DNA from: Enterobacteriaceae endosymbiont of Donacia tomentosa | Lineage (GTDB): Bacteria; Pseudomonadota; Gammaproteobacteria; Enterobacterales; Enterobacteriaceae | Reading direction: 5' to 3' | NCBI RefSeq assembly: GCF_012571135.1 | Contig: NZ_CP046216.1 | Location: 2,312-66,311, forward strand | DNA: 64,000 nucleotides | Part shown: positions 21,028-29,789 of the stretch, one piece after another | Layout: each line of letters opens with the position of its first letter | Numbering within the stretch: the stretch's first letter is position 1 | Notes under the pieces: generated by a model | Seen by the model: only the letters and a program-made list of their open reading frames with translations | What the model was told of the DNA's origin: nothing | Database searches by the model: none | Position numbers and translations under genes: made by a program

Positions 21028-21999
21028 TTAATTTTTTGTAAAAATAGCATCTATGAAATTTTTTGCATTAAATAAATGAATATCATCAATTTTTTCTCCA
21101 ATACAAACATATCTTAATGGTATATTAAATTCATAAGCTATAGAAAAAATAACACCAGCCCTTGCTGTTCCATCTAATTTCGTAATTGTAATACCTGTTA
21201 CTCCTATATTATCATGAAAAGCTTTGAGTTGATTAATAGAATTTTGTCCAATATTAGCATCTAAAATTAACATTATTTCGTCTGGATTATTTTTGTTAGT
21301 TTTTTTTATAACGCGGACAATTTTTTTTAATTCTCTCATTAAAGAGAGATTATTATGAATTCTTCCTGCTGTATCTGCTATTAAAACATCAATATTTTTT
21401 TTTTTTGCTTCATATATTGCATCATAAATAATAGCTGAACTATCATGTTTAATATTATTTTCCATAAATATACTCTTACTTTTATTACTCCATGATAATA
21501 ATTGTTCATGAGCACCAGCTCTGAAAGTATCTCCAGAAGCTAAAAGAACTGATTTGCCCTTATTATGAAAATAATTTGATAATTTACCTATTGTAGTCGT
21601 TTTACCAACTCCGTTAACTCCAATAATTAATATTATAAAAGGTTTACTTCCATTATTAATATTTAAAGGTATTTCAATAGGTAATAGAATATTTAACATT
21701 TTTTGTTTGATGAATTCATATAATTGAGAAGAATTTTGCAGTTTATTTAATTCTGCATATTTTTTAGCTTCATCAATAATTTTTTTAGTGGTATTTATAC
21801 TTATGTCGGAAGTAATTAATTTTTCTTTTAATTCATTAAATAATTGTGAATTAATAATATATTTCTTTTTAAAAAGATTAAGAATATTAGTGCTAAATGT
21901 TTTACTTGTTTTTAATAATTTTTTTTTAAAATAACTAAAAAAACCGATTCCTGTCTTTTTTTTTTTAGTATTCAATATAGAATCTTTTTTATTTATCAT
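21028..21999 (-). CDS. ftsY: Signal recognition particle receptor FtsY
   Basis: FtsY is the membrane-associated GTPase that receives SRP-ribosome complexes for cotranslational insertion. The NG domain is complete: P-loop IIGVNGVGKTTTIGKLS (about residues 126-142), SGDTFRAGAHEQL, DTAGRIHNN, and TKLDGTARAG near 275. At 323 residues it lacks the long acidic A domain of E. coli FtsY (497 residues) and starts with a short basic Lys-rich segment containing FFSYFKKKL. That keeps the membrane-binding helix at the A/N junction, and the NG+1 core is known to be sufficient in E. coli. rsmD diverges, as in E. coli. Confidence 0.96.
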   Translation of the reverse strand: MINKKDSILNTKKKKTGIGFFSYFKKKLLKTSKTFSTNILNLFKKKYIINSQLFNELKEKLITSDISINTTKKIIDEAKKYAELNKLQNSSQLYEFIKQKMLNILLPIEIPLNINNGSKPFIILIIGVNGVGKTTTIGKLSNYFHNKGKSVLLASGDTFRAGAHEQLLSWSNKSKSIFMENNIKHDSSAIIYDAIYEAKKKNIDVLIADTAGRIHNNLSLMRELKKIVRVIKKTNKNNPDEIMLILDANIGQNSINQLKAFHDNIGVTGITITKLDGTARAGVIFSIAYEFNIPLRYVCIGEKIDDIHLFNAKNFIDAIFTKN

Positions 22000-22045
22000 A
22001 TAAAATTTTTTAAAAAGTAATTTTAATTATTTAGTAATCAAACAC

Positions 22046-22063
22046 TTAGTTTAATTAAACTAA
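22046..22063. repeat. Perfect 18-bp palindrome between ftsY and rsmD
   Basis: TTAGTTTAA followed directly by its reverse complement forms an 18-bp palindrome in the divergent ftsY/rsmD spacer. It could be an operator or a chance repeat in AT-rich DNA. Confidence 0.4.
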
Positions 22064-22135
22064 TTTATTATATAAATAATATATCAAAATTAATTTTTAA
22101 AGTAATCAACATTATTAATAACTTTTATATAAAAT

Positions 22136-22714
22136 ATGAAAAAAAAAGCATCCAGTATTAACAGTATCTATATAATTTCAGGAAAATGGAAGGGTAAAAA
22201 AATATATGTAATTAACAATTTTTTGTTAAAACCTACAATGAATTTTATTCGTCAAAATTTATTTAATTGGATTATAAAAGAAGATATACATATGTTCAAA
22301 TGTTTAGATTGTTATGCAGGTACAGGTTCTTTAAGTTTTGAGGCATTATCAAGAAATGCTTTTTCTGCTACTTTAATAGAAAATAATTATAAAATTTTTC
22401 AACAATTAAAAAAAAACATTTTTCTATTAAAAATAAAAAATATTTTCTTAATCTATAAAAATACTTTAGATTTTTTATCTAAAAAAGGAGTACAACATGA
22501 TTTAATTTTTGTTGATCCTCCTTTTTGTCAAAAAAATTTTTTATTGGAACAAACATGTTTTTTATTAGAAAAAAATAATTGGTTAAAAAAGAATGCAAGA
22601 ATATATATTGAATACAAAACAAAAAGTAAAAATGTTACCTTACCAAAAAATTGGATGATTTATCGTAAAAAAAAATTTAGTATTGTTACTTATGCTTTAT
22701 GTATAAGAAATTAA
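22136..22714 (+). CDS. rsmD: 16S rRNA guanine-N2 methyltransferase RsmD
   Basis: RsmD methylates G966 in 16S rRNA using S-adenosylmethionine. The 192-residue protein has the Rossmann SAM site LDCYAGTGSLSFEALSRNA (about residues 57-75), the preceding KPTMNFIRQNLFNWI block, and the catalytic LIFVDPPFCQKNF motif near 123. Length is near that of E. coli (198). It is divergent from ftsY as in E. coli and converges with tusA; the two stop codons share a TTAA at 22711-22714. Confidence 0.94.
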   Translation: MKKKASSINSIYIISGKWKGKKIYVINNFLLKPTMNFIRQNLFNWIIKEDIHMFKCLDCYAGTGSLSFEALSRNAFSATLIENNYKIFQQLKKNIFLLKIKNIFLIYKNTLDFLSKKGVQHDLIFVDPPFCQKNFLLEQTCFLLEKNNWLKKNARIYIEYKTKSKNVTLPKNWMIYRKKKFSIVTYALCIRN

Positions 22715-22962
22715 ATTTTTTTTATTAAAAATAAATAAGGTTTAGTAACTATTTTTTGTTTAATTATGATATAATTTGTAAATTGGCAAAAGTATTTTAT
22801 ATCTAAAATTACTAAATCATTATCAGCAATAATTAATAAAGTTTCTTTTTTTTTCATATTTAATGTATTTTTTTTAATCATCATAATTGTTTTAGGACAA
22901 TCGAATCCTTGTATATCCAAAATATAATTTGGATTTCTATAAAAATCACTTTTTTTAAACAT
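22711..22962 (-). CDS. tusA: Sulfur carrier protein TusA, variant CPxP motif
   Basis: TusA accepts persulfide sulfur from the IscS desulfurase and passes it to TusBCD, then TusE and MnmA for tRNA thiolation. The 83-residue protein aligns with E. coli TusA over its length: YILDIQGFDCPKT, MMIKKNTLNMKKKETLLIIADN, KYFCQF and the end KPYLFLIKKI. The sulfur-binding cysteine (Cys22) and the next proline are kept, but the second proline of the family CPxP motif is threonine (CPKT). TusE is present at 7.4 kb, so the relay is probably still used. It converges with rsmD and diverges from recA. Confidence 0.9.
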   Translation of the reverse strand: MFKKSDFYRNPNYILDIQGFDCPKTIMMIKKNTLNMKKKETLLIIADNDLVILDIKYFCQFTNYIIIKQKIVTKPYLFLIKKI

Positions 22963-23037
22963 AAAAATATATTTTTAATTATAAATTTATCAAAACTATC
23001 TTATACTTAAGAATAAAATATTTCTTTAAAATATTCA

Positions 23038-23071
23038 AAATTAAATTTTTTATTATAAAAAAATTTAATTT
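23038..23071. repeat. Hairpin-forming inverted repeat upstream of recA
   Basis: Perfect 14-bp arms (23038-23051 and 23058-23071) enclose a 6-nt ATTATA loop. The repeat is in the divergent tusA/recA spacer, about 41 nt ahead of the recA start. All pairs are A-T, so its stability is limited. No LexA-type box was found nearby. Confidence 0.45.
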
Positions 23072-23112
23072 AATTATATATTTTAATAAATAAAATTTAT
23101 AAGGTATATTTT

Positions 23113-24120
23113 GTGAATTTAGAAAAAAAAAAACAAATAGCTCTTGAAGATGCTATTTCTCAAATAGAGAGTCAATTTGGTAAAGGTTCTATTATGAGAT
23201 TAGGTGATAATAGAACTATGGACATTGAAGCAATATCTACTGGTTCTTTATCCTTAGATATAGCATTAGGTATTGGGGGATTACCTATAGGCAGGATTGT
23301 TGAAATATATGGCCCAGAATCTTCTGGCAAAACAACATTAACATTACAAATTATTGCTGAAGCACAAAAATTAGGTAAAATATGTGCCTTTATTGATGCT
23401 GAACATGCTTTAGATCCTATCTATGCACAAAAACTTAATGTTGATATTAGTAAATTACTATGTTCTCAACCAGATACAGGAGAACAAGCATTAGAATTAT
23501 GTGACTCATTAGCCAAATCAGGAGTTATAGATGTTATAATAGTAGATTCAGTTGCCGCTCTTACACCTAAAGCCGAAATAGAAGGAGAAATAGGAGATTC
23601 ACATATAGGTTTAGCTGCACGTATGATGAGTCAAGCTATGAGAAAATTAGCAAGTAACTTAAAACAAACAAATACATTACTTATTTTTATCAACCAAATA
23701 AGAATGAAAATTGGAGTATTATTTGGTAATCCCGAAGTAACTACCGGAGGAAATGCTTTAAAATTTTATGCTTCGATAAGATTAGATATTCGTAAAATAG
23801 GTAATGTTAAAAATGGAGATAATATTATAGGAAATGAAACTAGAGTAAAAGTAGTAAAAAATAAAGTTGCTGTGCCATTTAAAAACGCTGAATTTCAAAT
23901 TATATATGGAGAAGGAATTAATACTTACGGTGAATTATTAGATTTAGGCGTAAATCAGAAAATAATTGATAAATGTGGATCATGGTATAGTTACCAAAAC
24001 GAAAAAATTGGACAAGGTAAATTAAATGCTATTAATTATTTAAAAAATAATAAAAAAAAAACATATGAAATAGAAAAAAAATTAAGGGAAATTTTTTTTG
24101 CAAAAAAACAATCCAAATAA
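23113..24120 (+). CDS. recA: Recombinase RecA
   Basis: RecA forms filaments on single-stranded DNA and drives strand exchange. The 335-residue protein has the Walker A motif [10 protein letters not shown] (about residues 67-76), the acceptor segment [11 protein letters not shown], Walker [24 protein letters not shown] and loop 2 [18 protein letters not shown]. It is highly conserved, but the acidic C-terminal tail of E. coli RecA (about 18 residues) is missing; it ends in FFAKKQSK. The start is GTG at 23113, with AAGG 8 nt upstream. Next comes alaS, as in E. coli but without recX. No SOS box is seen in the upstream spacer. Confidence 0.98.
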   Translation: MNLEKKKQIALEDAISQIESQFGKGSIMRLGDNRTMDIEAISTGSLSLDIALGIGGLPIGRIVEIYGPESSGKTTLTLQIIAEAQKLGKICAFIDAEHALDPIYAQKLNVDISKLLCSQPDTGEQALELCDSLAKSGVIDVIIVDSVAALTPKAEIEGEIGDSHIGLAARMMSQAMRKLASNLKQTNTLLIFINQIRMKIGVLFGNPEVTTGGNALKFYASIRLDIRKIGNVKNGDNIIGNETRVKVVKNKVAVPFKNAEFQIIYGEGINTYGELLDLGVNQKIIDKCGSWYSYQNEKIGQGKLNAINYLKNNKKKTYEIEKKLREIFFAKKQSK

Positions 24121-24182
24121 TCTTCATTTTTCATATATAATTTTTTATATAATATATAGAAATAATTTTCAAGGTTTAAAAT

Positions 24183-26816
24183 ATGAGAAAAAAAACAAGA
24201 GAAATAAGTCAAATATTTTTAAACTTTTTTCATAAAAAAAAACATAAAATTATAGAAGGTAGTTCATTATTACCTTATAATGATCCTACTTTATTATTTA
24301 CAAATGCAGGAATGAATCAATTTAAAGAATATTTTTTAGGACATAGAAAATCTCCTTTCCCAAGAATTACTACGATACAAAAATGTATCCGAGTAGGAGG
24401 AAAACATAATGACTTACAAAATGTAGGTTTTACAAACAGACATCATACTTTTTTTGAAATGTTAGGTAATTTTAGTTTTGGGGATTATTTTAAAAAAGAA
24501 GCTATATCTTTTGCTTGGGAATTATTAACGGAAAAATTTAATTTAGAAAAAAAAAAAATATTTGTCACTGTCTATCATACAGATAAAGAAACATATGATA
24601 TATGGTATAAAGATATTAGTTTAAATAAAAAAAATATTATAATAATTGGAGATAAAAATAATATAGATTATAATTCTGATAATTTTTGGCAAATGTCTGA
24701 TACTGGTCCTTGTGGTCCTTCCACGGAAATTTTTTATGATTTAGGTTCTCACCTTAAAGGTAATATTTTACATAATTTTGGAGATCGATTTATTGAAATA
24801 TGGAATATAGTATTTATACAATTTAATAAAGATTTTTCTGGTAACCTTATCCCTTTATCTATTAAATCAGTAGATACTGGTATGGGATTAGAACGTATTA
24901 GTAGTGTTTTAGAAAAAGTAGATTCTAATTATGAAATAACATTTTTTAAAGAACTGATAGAAGATATATCTATTTTTATTAAAAATAGACATGTAACTCA
25001 TAATTCATTCAAAGTTATAGCAGATCATATAAGAGCTTCTATTTATTTAATATCAGAAGGGGTTTTACCTAGTAATGAAAGTAGAGGATATGTTTTAAGA
25101 CGTATTATAAGAAGAGCCATTAATCATGGTAAAATTTTAGGAGAAAAAAAACTTTTTTTTTATAAATTAGTTAAAATATATATTAAACATATTAATAATA
25201 TAGAAAAAATAAATTTATGTAAAAAGTATAAATTTATTAAAAGAATTATAAAAAAAGAAGAAGAACATTTTAATATAATTTTAGAAAAAGGAACTATTTT
25301 ATTAAATAAAGAAATTAAAAAATTAAAAACTAAAAATTTACCAGGGGAAAAAATATTTTATTTATATGATACTTTTGGTTTATCTCTTAGTTTAATAAAA
25401 GATATATGTATGCAGAAAAATATTAATTGTGATATTCAAGAATTTGAAAAATATATGGAAATTCAAAAACAAAAATCTAAAAACAATAGTGTTTTTAATA
25501 AAAAAATTAATATATATTATAAAAATAAAATTTCAAAATTTTATGGATATACAAATTTTAGTATAAAAAGTACTGTATTAGATATATATTATAATGGATC
25601 TTTGGTAAAAAAAATTAAAAAAGGAGATAAAGCTGAAATTATATTAGATATTACTTCTTTTTATGGAGAAGCGGGTGGACAAATAGGAGATACGGGATTT
25701 TTAGAGAAAGATAAAGATAATATTTTTCAAGTTAATAACACAAAAATAAAAGGTAATTTAATTATACATATTGGAGAAATGATATTAGGATCATTAGAAA
25801 TAAATGATGCCCTATATTCAAATATAAATGTATCACGTCGTTTTAAAATAACGAGAAACCATACAGCTACTCATTTATTACATGCTAGTTTACGTCAAGA
25901 ATTTGGAACACTTATAAAACAAAAAGGATCTTTAATTACTGAACATTATCTAAGATTTGATTTCTCTTATCAAGAATCTTTATTATTAAATGATATATTT
26001 AAAATAGAGAAAATTGTTAATAATTACATATTTCAAAATATATCAATAAAAATATATGAAAAAATAAAAAAAGAAATTAAAAAAGAAGATAATATTATTT
26101 CATTACATCATAATAAATATGATGATATTGTTAAAATTGTCGATATTAAAAATATTTCTAGAGAATTGTGTTGTGGAACTCATGTTAATAGTACAAACCA
26201 AATTGGTTTTTTTATGATTACAAAATTTTTAAATATAGCAAACGGAGTAAAAAGAATACATGCTGTAACTCATAATTTAGCATTAGAATACATACAAAAA
26301 AAAAATAACCAAATTAAAATTATTACTAATTTATTTAAAACTGATGAAGATAAAATAATTGAAAGTATTATTTTATATAAAAAAAAAAATAATATTTTAT
26401 TAAATAATATTAAAGAATTAGAAAAATATATTCTTTTAAAAGAAAGAAAAATTTTATTAAGAGATAATATTATTATTAATAATATTAATTTAATAATTAG
26501 TCGAATTTATAATTTTAATCCAAAATTATTACATCATATTATAAAAAATTTAGTTAATAAATTTGAAAAAACGATAATTGTATTATCTACTAAATGGGAG
26601 AAAAAAATATTTTTAATAATTAAAATTACTAAAAATATTTCTAATTTTATTAGTGCTATTGAAATAATTAGTAATAATTTTGATAAAAATATTTGTAAAA
26701 TAGGTGGATGTGCTAGTATAGCACAAATAAATACTGATATTAATAAAGATAAATATCTTTTTAATTTATCTAAAATTAGAACTTTTATTTTAAATAAAAT
26801 AAATAAATCAAATTAG
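24183..26816 (+). CDS. alaS: Alanyl-tRNA synthetase
   Basis: AlaS charges tRNA-Ala and edits mischarged Ser and Gly. At 877 residues it matches E. coli (876), with the class II core NDPTLLFTNAGMNQFK, ITTIQKCIRVGGKHNDLQNVG and FEMLGNFSFGDYFK, plus DTGMGLERI. The editing-domain zinc ligands are in HTATHLLHASLRQ (about residue 561) and CCGTHV (about 665). The C-terminal C-Ala domain is present but drifted toward Lys, Asn and Ile, with GGCASIAQ near the end. A 12-A run lies at 24547-24558. It sits 62 bp after recA, with an AAGG ribosome site, and csrA follows. Confidence 0.97.
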   Translation: MRKKTREISQIFLNFFHKKKHKIIEGSSLLPYNDPTLLFTNAGMNQFKEYFLGHRKSPFPRITTIQKCIRVGGKHNDLQNVGFTNRHHTFFEMLGNFSFGDYFKKEAISFAWELLTEKFNLEKKKIFVTVYHTDKETYDIWYKDISLNKKNIIIIGDKNNIDYNSDNFWQMSDTGPCGPSTEIFYDLGSHLKGNILHNFGDRFIEIWNIVFIQFNKDFSGNLIPLSIKSVDTGMGLERISSVLEKVDSNYEITFFKELIEDISIFIKNRHVTHNSFKVIADHIRASIYLISEGVLPSNESRGYVLRRIIRRAINHGKILGEKKLFFYKLVKIYIKHINNIEKINLCKKYKFIKRIIKKEEEHFNIILEKGTILLNKEIKKLKTKNLPGEKIFYLYDTFGLSLSLIKDICMQKNINCDIQEFEKYMEIQKQKSKNNSVFNKKINIYYKNKISKFYGYTNFSIKSTVLDIYYNGSLVKKIKKGDKAEIILDITSFYGEAGGQIGDTGFLEKDKDNIFQVNNTKIKGNLIIHIGEMILGSLEINDALYSNINVSRRFKITRNHTATHLLHASLRQEFGTLIKQKGSLITEHYLRFDFSYQESLLLNDIFKIEKIVNNYIFQNISIKIYEKIKKEIKKEDNIISLHHNKYDDIVKIVDIKNISRELCCGTHVNSTNQIGFFMITKFLNIANGVKRIHAVTHNLALEYIQKKNNQIKIITNLFKTDEDKIIESIILYKKKNNILLNNIKELEKYILLKERKILLRDNIIINNINLIISRIYNFNPKLLHHIIKNLVNKFEKTIIVLSTKWEKKIFLIIKITKNISNFISAIEIISNNFDKNICKIGGCASIAQINTDINKDKYLFNLSKIRTFILNKINKSN

Positions 26817-26928
26817 TTTTATAAAATATTTATTTTATTTAATAACATTATTTTTTAAAATAAAATATAAAATTATTAATTTTAATTATAATTATTAATT
26901 TATAATTTATTTTTTTAAGGAGAAAGGA

Positions 26929-27114
26929 ATGCTTATTCTTACTCGCCGAGTAGGCGAAACACTTATGATTGGTGATGAAGTTATGGTAACTGTATTAGGA
27001 ATAAAAGGGAATCAAGTTCGAATAGGTGTTAATGCTCCTAGAGAAATTGCTGTACATCGTGAAGAAATCTACCAACGTATACAAGCAGAAAAAAAACAGT
27101 TAAAAAAAACTTAA
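26929..27114 (+). CDS. csrA: Carbon storage regulator CsrA
   Basis: CsrA is a small dimeric RNA-binding protein that represses or stabilises mRNAs at GGA motifs. The 61 residues are nearly identical to E. coli over the first 55: [40 protein letters not shown] and IYQRIQAEK. The RNA-binding L4 and R44-region residues are present. A strong AAGGAG ribosome site precedes the ATG. The context alaS-csrA-tRNA-Ser-tRNA-Arg is that of E. coli. The csrB/csrC RNAs and the CsrD regulator are not seen here, so what controls it is unknown. Confidence 0.98.
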   Translation: MLILTRRVGETLMIGDEVMVTVLGIKGNQVRIGVNAPREIAVHREEIYQRIQAEKKQLKKT

Positions 27115-27160
27115 AATAAATTAAAATTTATACATGAAACTAATATTAATATAATTAAAT

Positions 27161-27189
27161 TTGACTTATCTACTTATAGTATATAGTAT
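27161..27189 (+). promoter_or_regulatory. Putative sigma-70 promoter for the Ser-Arg tRNA pair
   Basis: TTGACT (27161-27166) and TAGTAT (27184-27189) are spaced by 17 nt, 16 nt ahead of the tRNA-Ser(GCU) 5' end. The -35 is strong and the -10 is moderate. Confidence 0.45.
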
Positions 27190-27205
27190 ATTACACTAAT
27201 ATAGT

Positions 27206-27293
27206 GGTGAGATGGCCGAGTGGTTGAAGGCGCACCCCTGCTAAGGGTGTATATAGTTATGCTATATCGAGGGTTCGAATCTCTCTCTCACCG
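27206..27293 (+). tRNA. tRNA-Ser (anticodon GCU)
   Basis: An 88-nt class II tRNA with acceptor GGTGAGA/TCTCACC, anticodon stem CACCC/GGGTG around CTGCTAA, a long variable arm (TATATAG...CTATAT) and discriminator G. No CCA is encoded. It corresponds to E. coli serV downstream of csrA. Confidence 0.96.
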
Positions 27294-27296
27294 AGA

Positions 27297-27369
27297 GCAT
27301 CCGTAGCTCAGTGGAAAGAGTACTCGGCTACGAACCGAGCGGTCGGAGGTTCGAATCCTCCCGGATGCA
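27297..27369 (+). tRNA. tRNA-Arg (anticodon ACG)
   Basis: A 73-nt tRNA with acceptor GCATCCG/CGGATGC, anticodon stem CTCGG/CCGAG around CTACGAA, T-loop TTCGAAT and discriminator A. It starts 3 nt after tRNA-Ser(GCU). CCA is not encoded. A34 should be edited to inosine by TadA, which is present at 41.1 kb. Confidence 0.96.
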
Positions 27370-27375
27370 ATTAAC

Positions 27376-27399
27376 TAATTAATTAATTAATTAATTAAT
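27376..27399. repeat. TAAT tetranucleotide microsatellite, six copies
   Basis: Six perfect TAAT units lie between the tRNA-Arg(ACG) gene and the convergent metE stop. The array is self-complementary and may be prone to slippage. Confidence 0.8.
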
Positions 27400-27412
27400 C
27401 TTTAATTTATCA

Positions 27413-29698
27413 CTAGTCCTTTAATTCATTTCTTAAAATTTTAGTAGCATATACCATATTATATAAACTTTTTACAGTTTCTTCCCAATTTCTTGTTTTT
27501 AACCCACAATCTGGGTTAACCCAGATATTTTTCATAGGTATATTTTGAGATGCTTGTTTTAAAAAATTTTTTATTAACTTAATTGAAGGAATATTAGGTG
27601 AATGTATATCATATACTCCTAACCCAATCCCATTGGGATAATTTACATATTTAAATAATTTAATTAAATCCATACTAGAACGAGATGTTTCAATGCTTAT
27701 AACATCTGCATCTAAAGCAATAATATCATTTATTATATCCTTAAATTCAGAATAACACATATGTGTATGTATTTGTGTGGTGTCTTGTACATTAGATGTT
27801 ACTAATTTAAATGATGTTACTGCCCATTGTAAATATTTTTTCCATTCTGATTTTTTTAAAGGCAATCCTTCTCTTAAAGCCGGTTCATCTATCTGTATGA
27901 TTTTAATATTTGCTTTTTCTAAATCTAAAATTTCTTCTTTTAAAACTAAAGAAATTTGTTTTGTAATTTCTATAGGAGTAATATCTTCTCTAGGGAAAGA
28001 CCATAAAAATATAGTCATTGGACCTGTTAACATTCCTTTTACAATTTTAGTTGTCAAAGATTGAGCATATTTAATCCATTTTACTGTGATTGGTTTATTT
28101 CTATTAATATCACTAAATATAATAGGAGGTTTTACACAACGAGATCCATAACTTTGTACCCATCCGTTTTCAGTAATAATAAAACCATTCAAATTTTCTC
28201 CAAAATATTCTACCATATCATTTCTTTCTGGTTCACCATGTACTAAAATATCTAAATCTAATTTTTCCTGAATATTTACGATATCTTTAATATGTTTTTT
28301 TATATTTTTTTCGTACGATGAATAATCAATTAATCCTAATTTATAATTAGATCTTATTTTTCTGATATCTTTAGTTTGGGGGAAAGAACCTATAGTTGTT
28401 ATAGGAAATAATGGTAATTTTAATTTTTGTTTTTGTAAAACAGATCGTATTGTATAACTTATACGATTACTATTAATTTTTTTTTCGTCATTAATCACAA
28501 TTTTTTTTTGAAAAATTTGATTATTTTTAGTATTTTGAGAAAAATTTTGTGTATATCTATTCCATTTTATTAATTTATTTAAATCATTATACTGTAATGC
28601 TTCTTTTAAAAGAAGTAACTCATAACATTTTTGAATAGCAAAAGAAAATAATTCCTTAACTCTTTTTGGTAAATTATTTTCTGTGTTTAAGTCAATAGGA
28701 GAGTGTAATAATGAACAAGAAGTACTGATCCACAAATTTTCTCTGTTTTTTTTAATTTTTAATAACTTTTCATACCATAATTTTAAATTAGTTTTCCAAA
28801 TATTACGTCCGTTAATAATACCACAAGATAATATCCATTCTTTTGGTAAGATATCATTTATAAAACTAATATTATCATTTCCATGAATAAAATCCAAATG
28901 TATACCACTTATAGGTAATAATTTTATTAATTCAATATTATGACTAATACCACCAAAATATGTAGTTAATAATATATTAATATTTTTTTTAAAATGATTA
29001 TTTAAAATTTTGTATGTATTTCTAAATTCATATAACCAATTATTAGGTAACTCTAAAGAGAGAATAGGTTCATCTATTTGTATCCATGATATTTTTCTAT
29101 TACTAATTTCTGTTAATATTTCAATATAAATTGGTAAAATTTTTTTAATTAACATTAAACGATCAAATTTTTTACCAATTATCTTTCCCAACCAAAGATA
29201 CGTTAAAGGACCTAATATTATTGGTTTTAAATTTTTATATCCTAACCTTATTGCTTCATCTATTTCTTCTAATAATTCTTTCCAAGAAAAATTAAAAGAC
29301 TGATTTGAATAAAATTCAGGAACTATATAATGATAGTTAGTATTAAACCATTTTGTCATGTCACTAGGATAAATTTTTTTATTTTCATGTATAGTACCTC
29401 TACTAATATTGAACATTGTATTTATATCAATAAGATTACTAATTTTACTATATCTTAAAGGTATATTACCCAACATTAAACTAGTATTCAGTACATGATC
29501 ATACCAAGCAAAATCTCCTACAGATAATAAATCAAGATTATTTTTTTGTTGTTTAAAATTAAACTTTCTAATATTAAAACCAGTATTTAGTAATTCTGTT
29601 TTAGAAATTTTATTATTCCAATATTTTTCTAAAGATTTTTTTAATTCTCTATTTTTACCAATTCTTGGAAAACCTAATATATGACTTAAAACATTCAT
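27413..29698 (-). CDS. metE: Cobalamin-independent methionine synthase MetE
   Basis: MetE moves a methyl group from 5-methyltetrahydropteroyl-triglutamate to homocysteine in the last step of methionine synthesis, without vitamin B12. At 761 residues it is full length (E. coli 753), with both barrels. Zinc-ligand segments are visible: IHTHMCYSEF (His, Cys), the glutamate in SIETSRS, and NPDCGLKTR (Cys). TTIGSFPQT, LVHGEPERNDMVEYFGE and KPPIIFSD are also typical. Its folate substrate derives from GlyA, also in this window. MetE is a slow, abundant enzyme, so keeping it suggests methionine supply matters. Confidence 0.97.
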   Translation of the reverse strand: MNVLSHILGFPRIGKNRELKKSLEKYWNNKISKTELLNTGFNIRKFNFKQQKNNLDLLSVGDFAWYDHVLNTSLMLGNIPLRYSKISNLIDINTMFNISRGTIHENKKIYPSDMTKWFNTNYHYIVPEFYSNQSFNFSWKELLEEIDEAIRLGYKNLKPIILGPLTYLWLGKIIGKKFDRLMLIKKILPIYIEILTEISNRKISWIQIDEPILSLELPNNWLYEFRNTYKILNNHFKKNINILLTTYFGGISHNIELIKLLPISGIHLDFIHGNDNISFINDILPKEWILSCGIINGRNIWKTNLKLWYEKLLKIKKNRENLWISTSCSLLHSPIDLNTENNLPKRVKELFSFAIQKCYELLLLKEALQYNDLNKLIKWNRYTQNFSQNTKNNQIFQKKIVINDEKKINSNRISYTIRSVLQKQKLKLPLFPITTIGSFPQTKDIRKIRSNYKLGLIDYSSYEKNIKKHIKDIVNIQEKLDLDILVHGEPERNDMVEYFGENLNGFIITENGWVQSYGSRCVKPPIIFSDINRNKPITVKWIKYAQSLTTKIVKGMLTGPMTIFLWSFPREDITPIEITKQISLVLKEEILDLEKANIKIIQIDEPALREGLPLKKSEWKKYLQWAVTSFKLVTSNVQDTTQIHTHMCYSEFKDIINDIIALDADVISIETSRSSMDLIKLFKYVNYPNGIGLGVYDIHSPNIPSIKLIKNFLKQASQNIPMKNIWVNPDCGLKTRNWEETVKSLYNMVYATKILRNELKD

Positions 29699-29789
29699 AT
29701 TTATAATATACCTATTTAATTTTTAAGTATTAATATATAATCTATAAATATGATAAAAAACTCAAGTAAAAATAATTTTATAATAAAAA

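Noticed and set aside
22963-23112. A LexA box before recA
   Set aside because: No CTG-N10-CAG type site was seen in the spacer.
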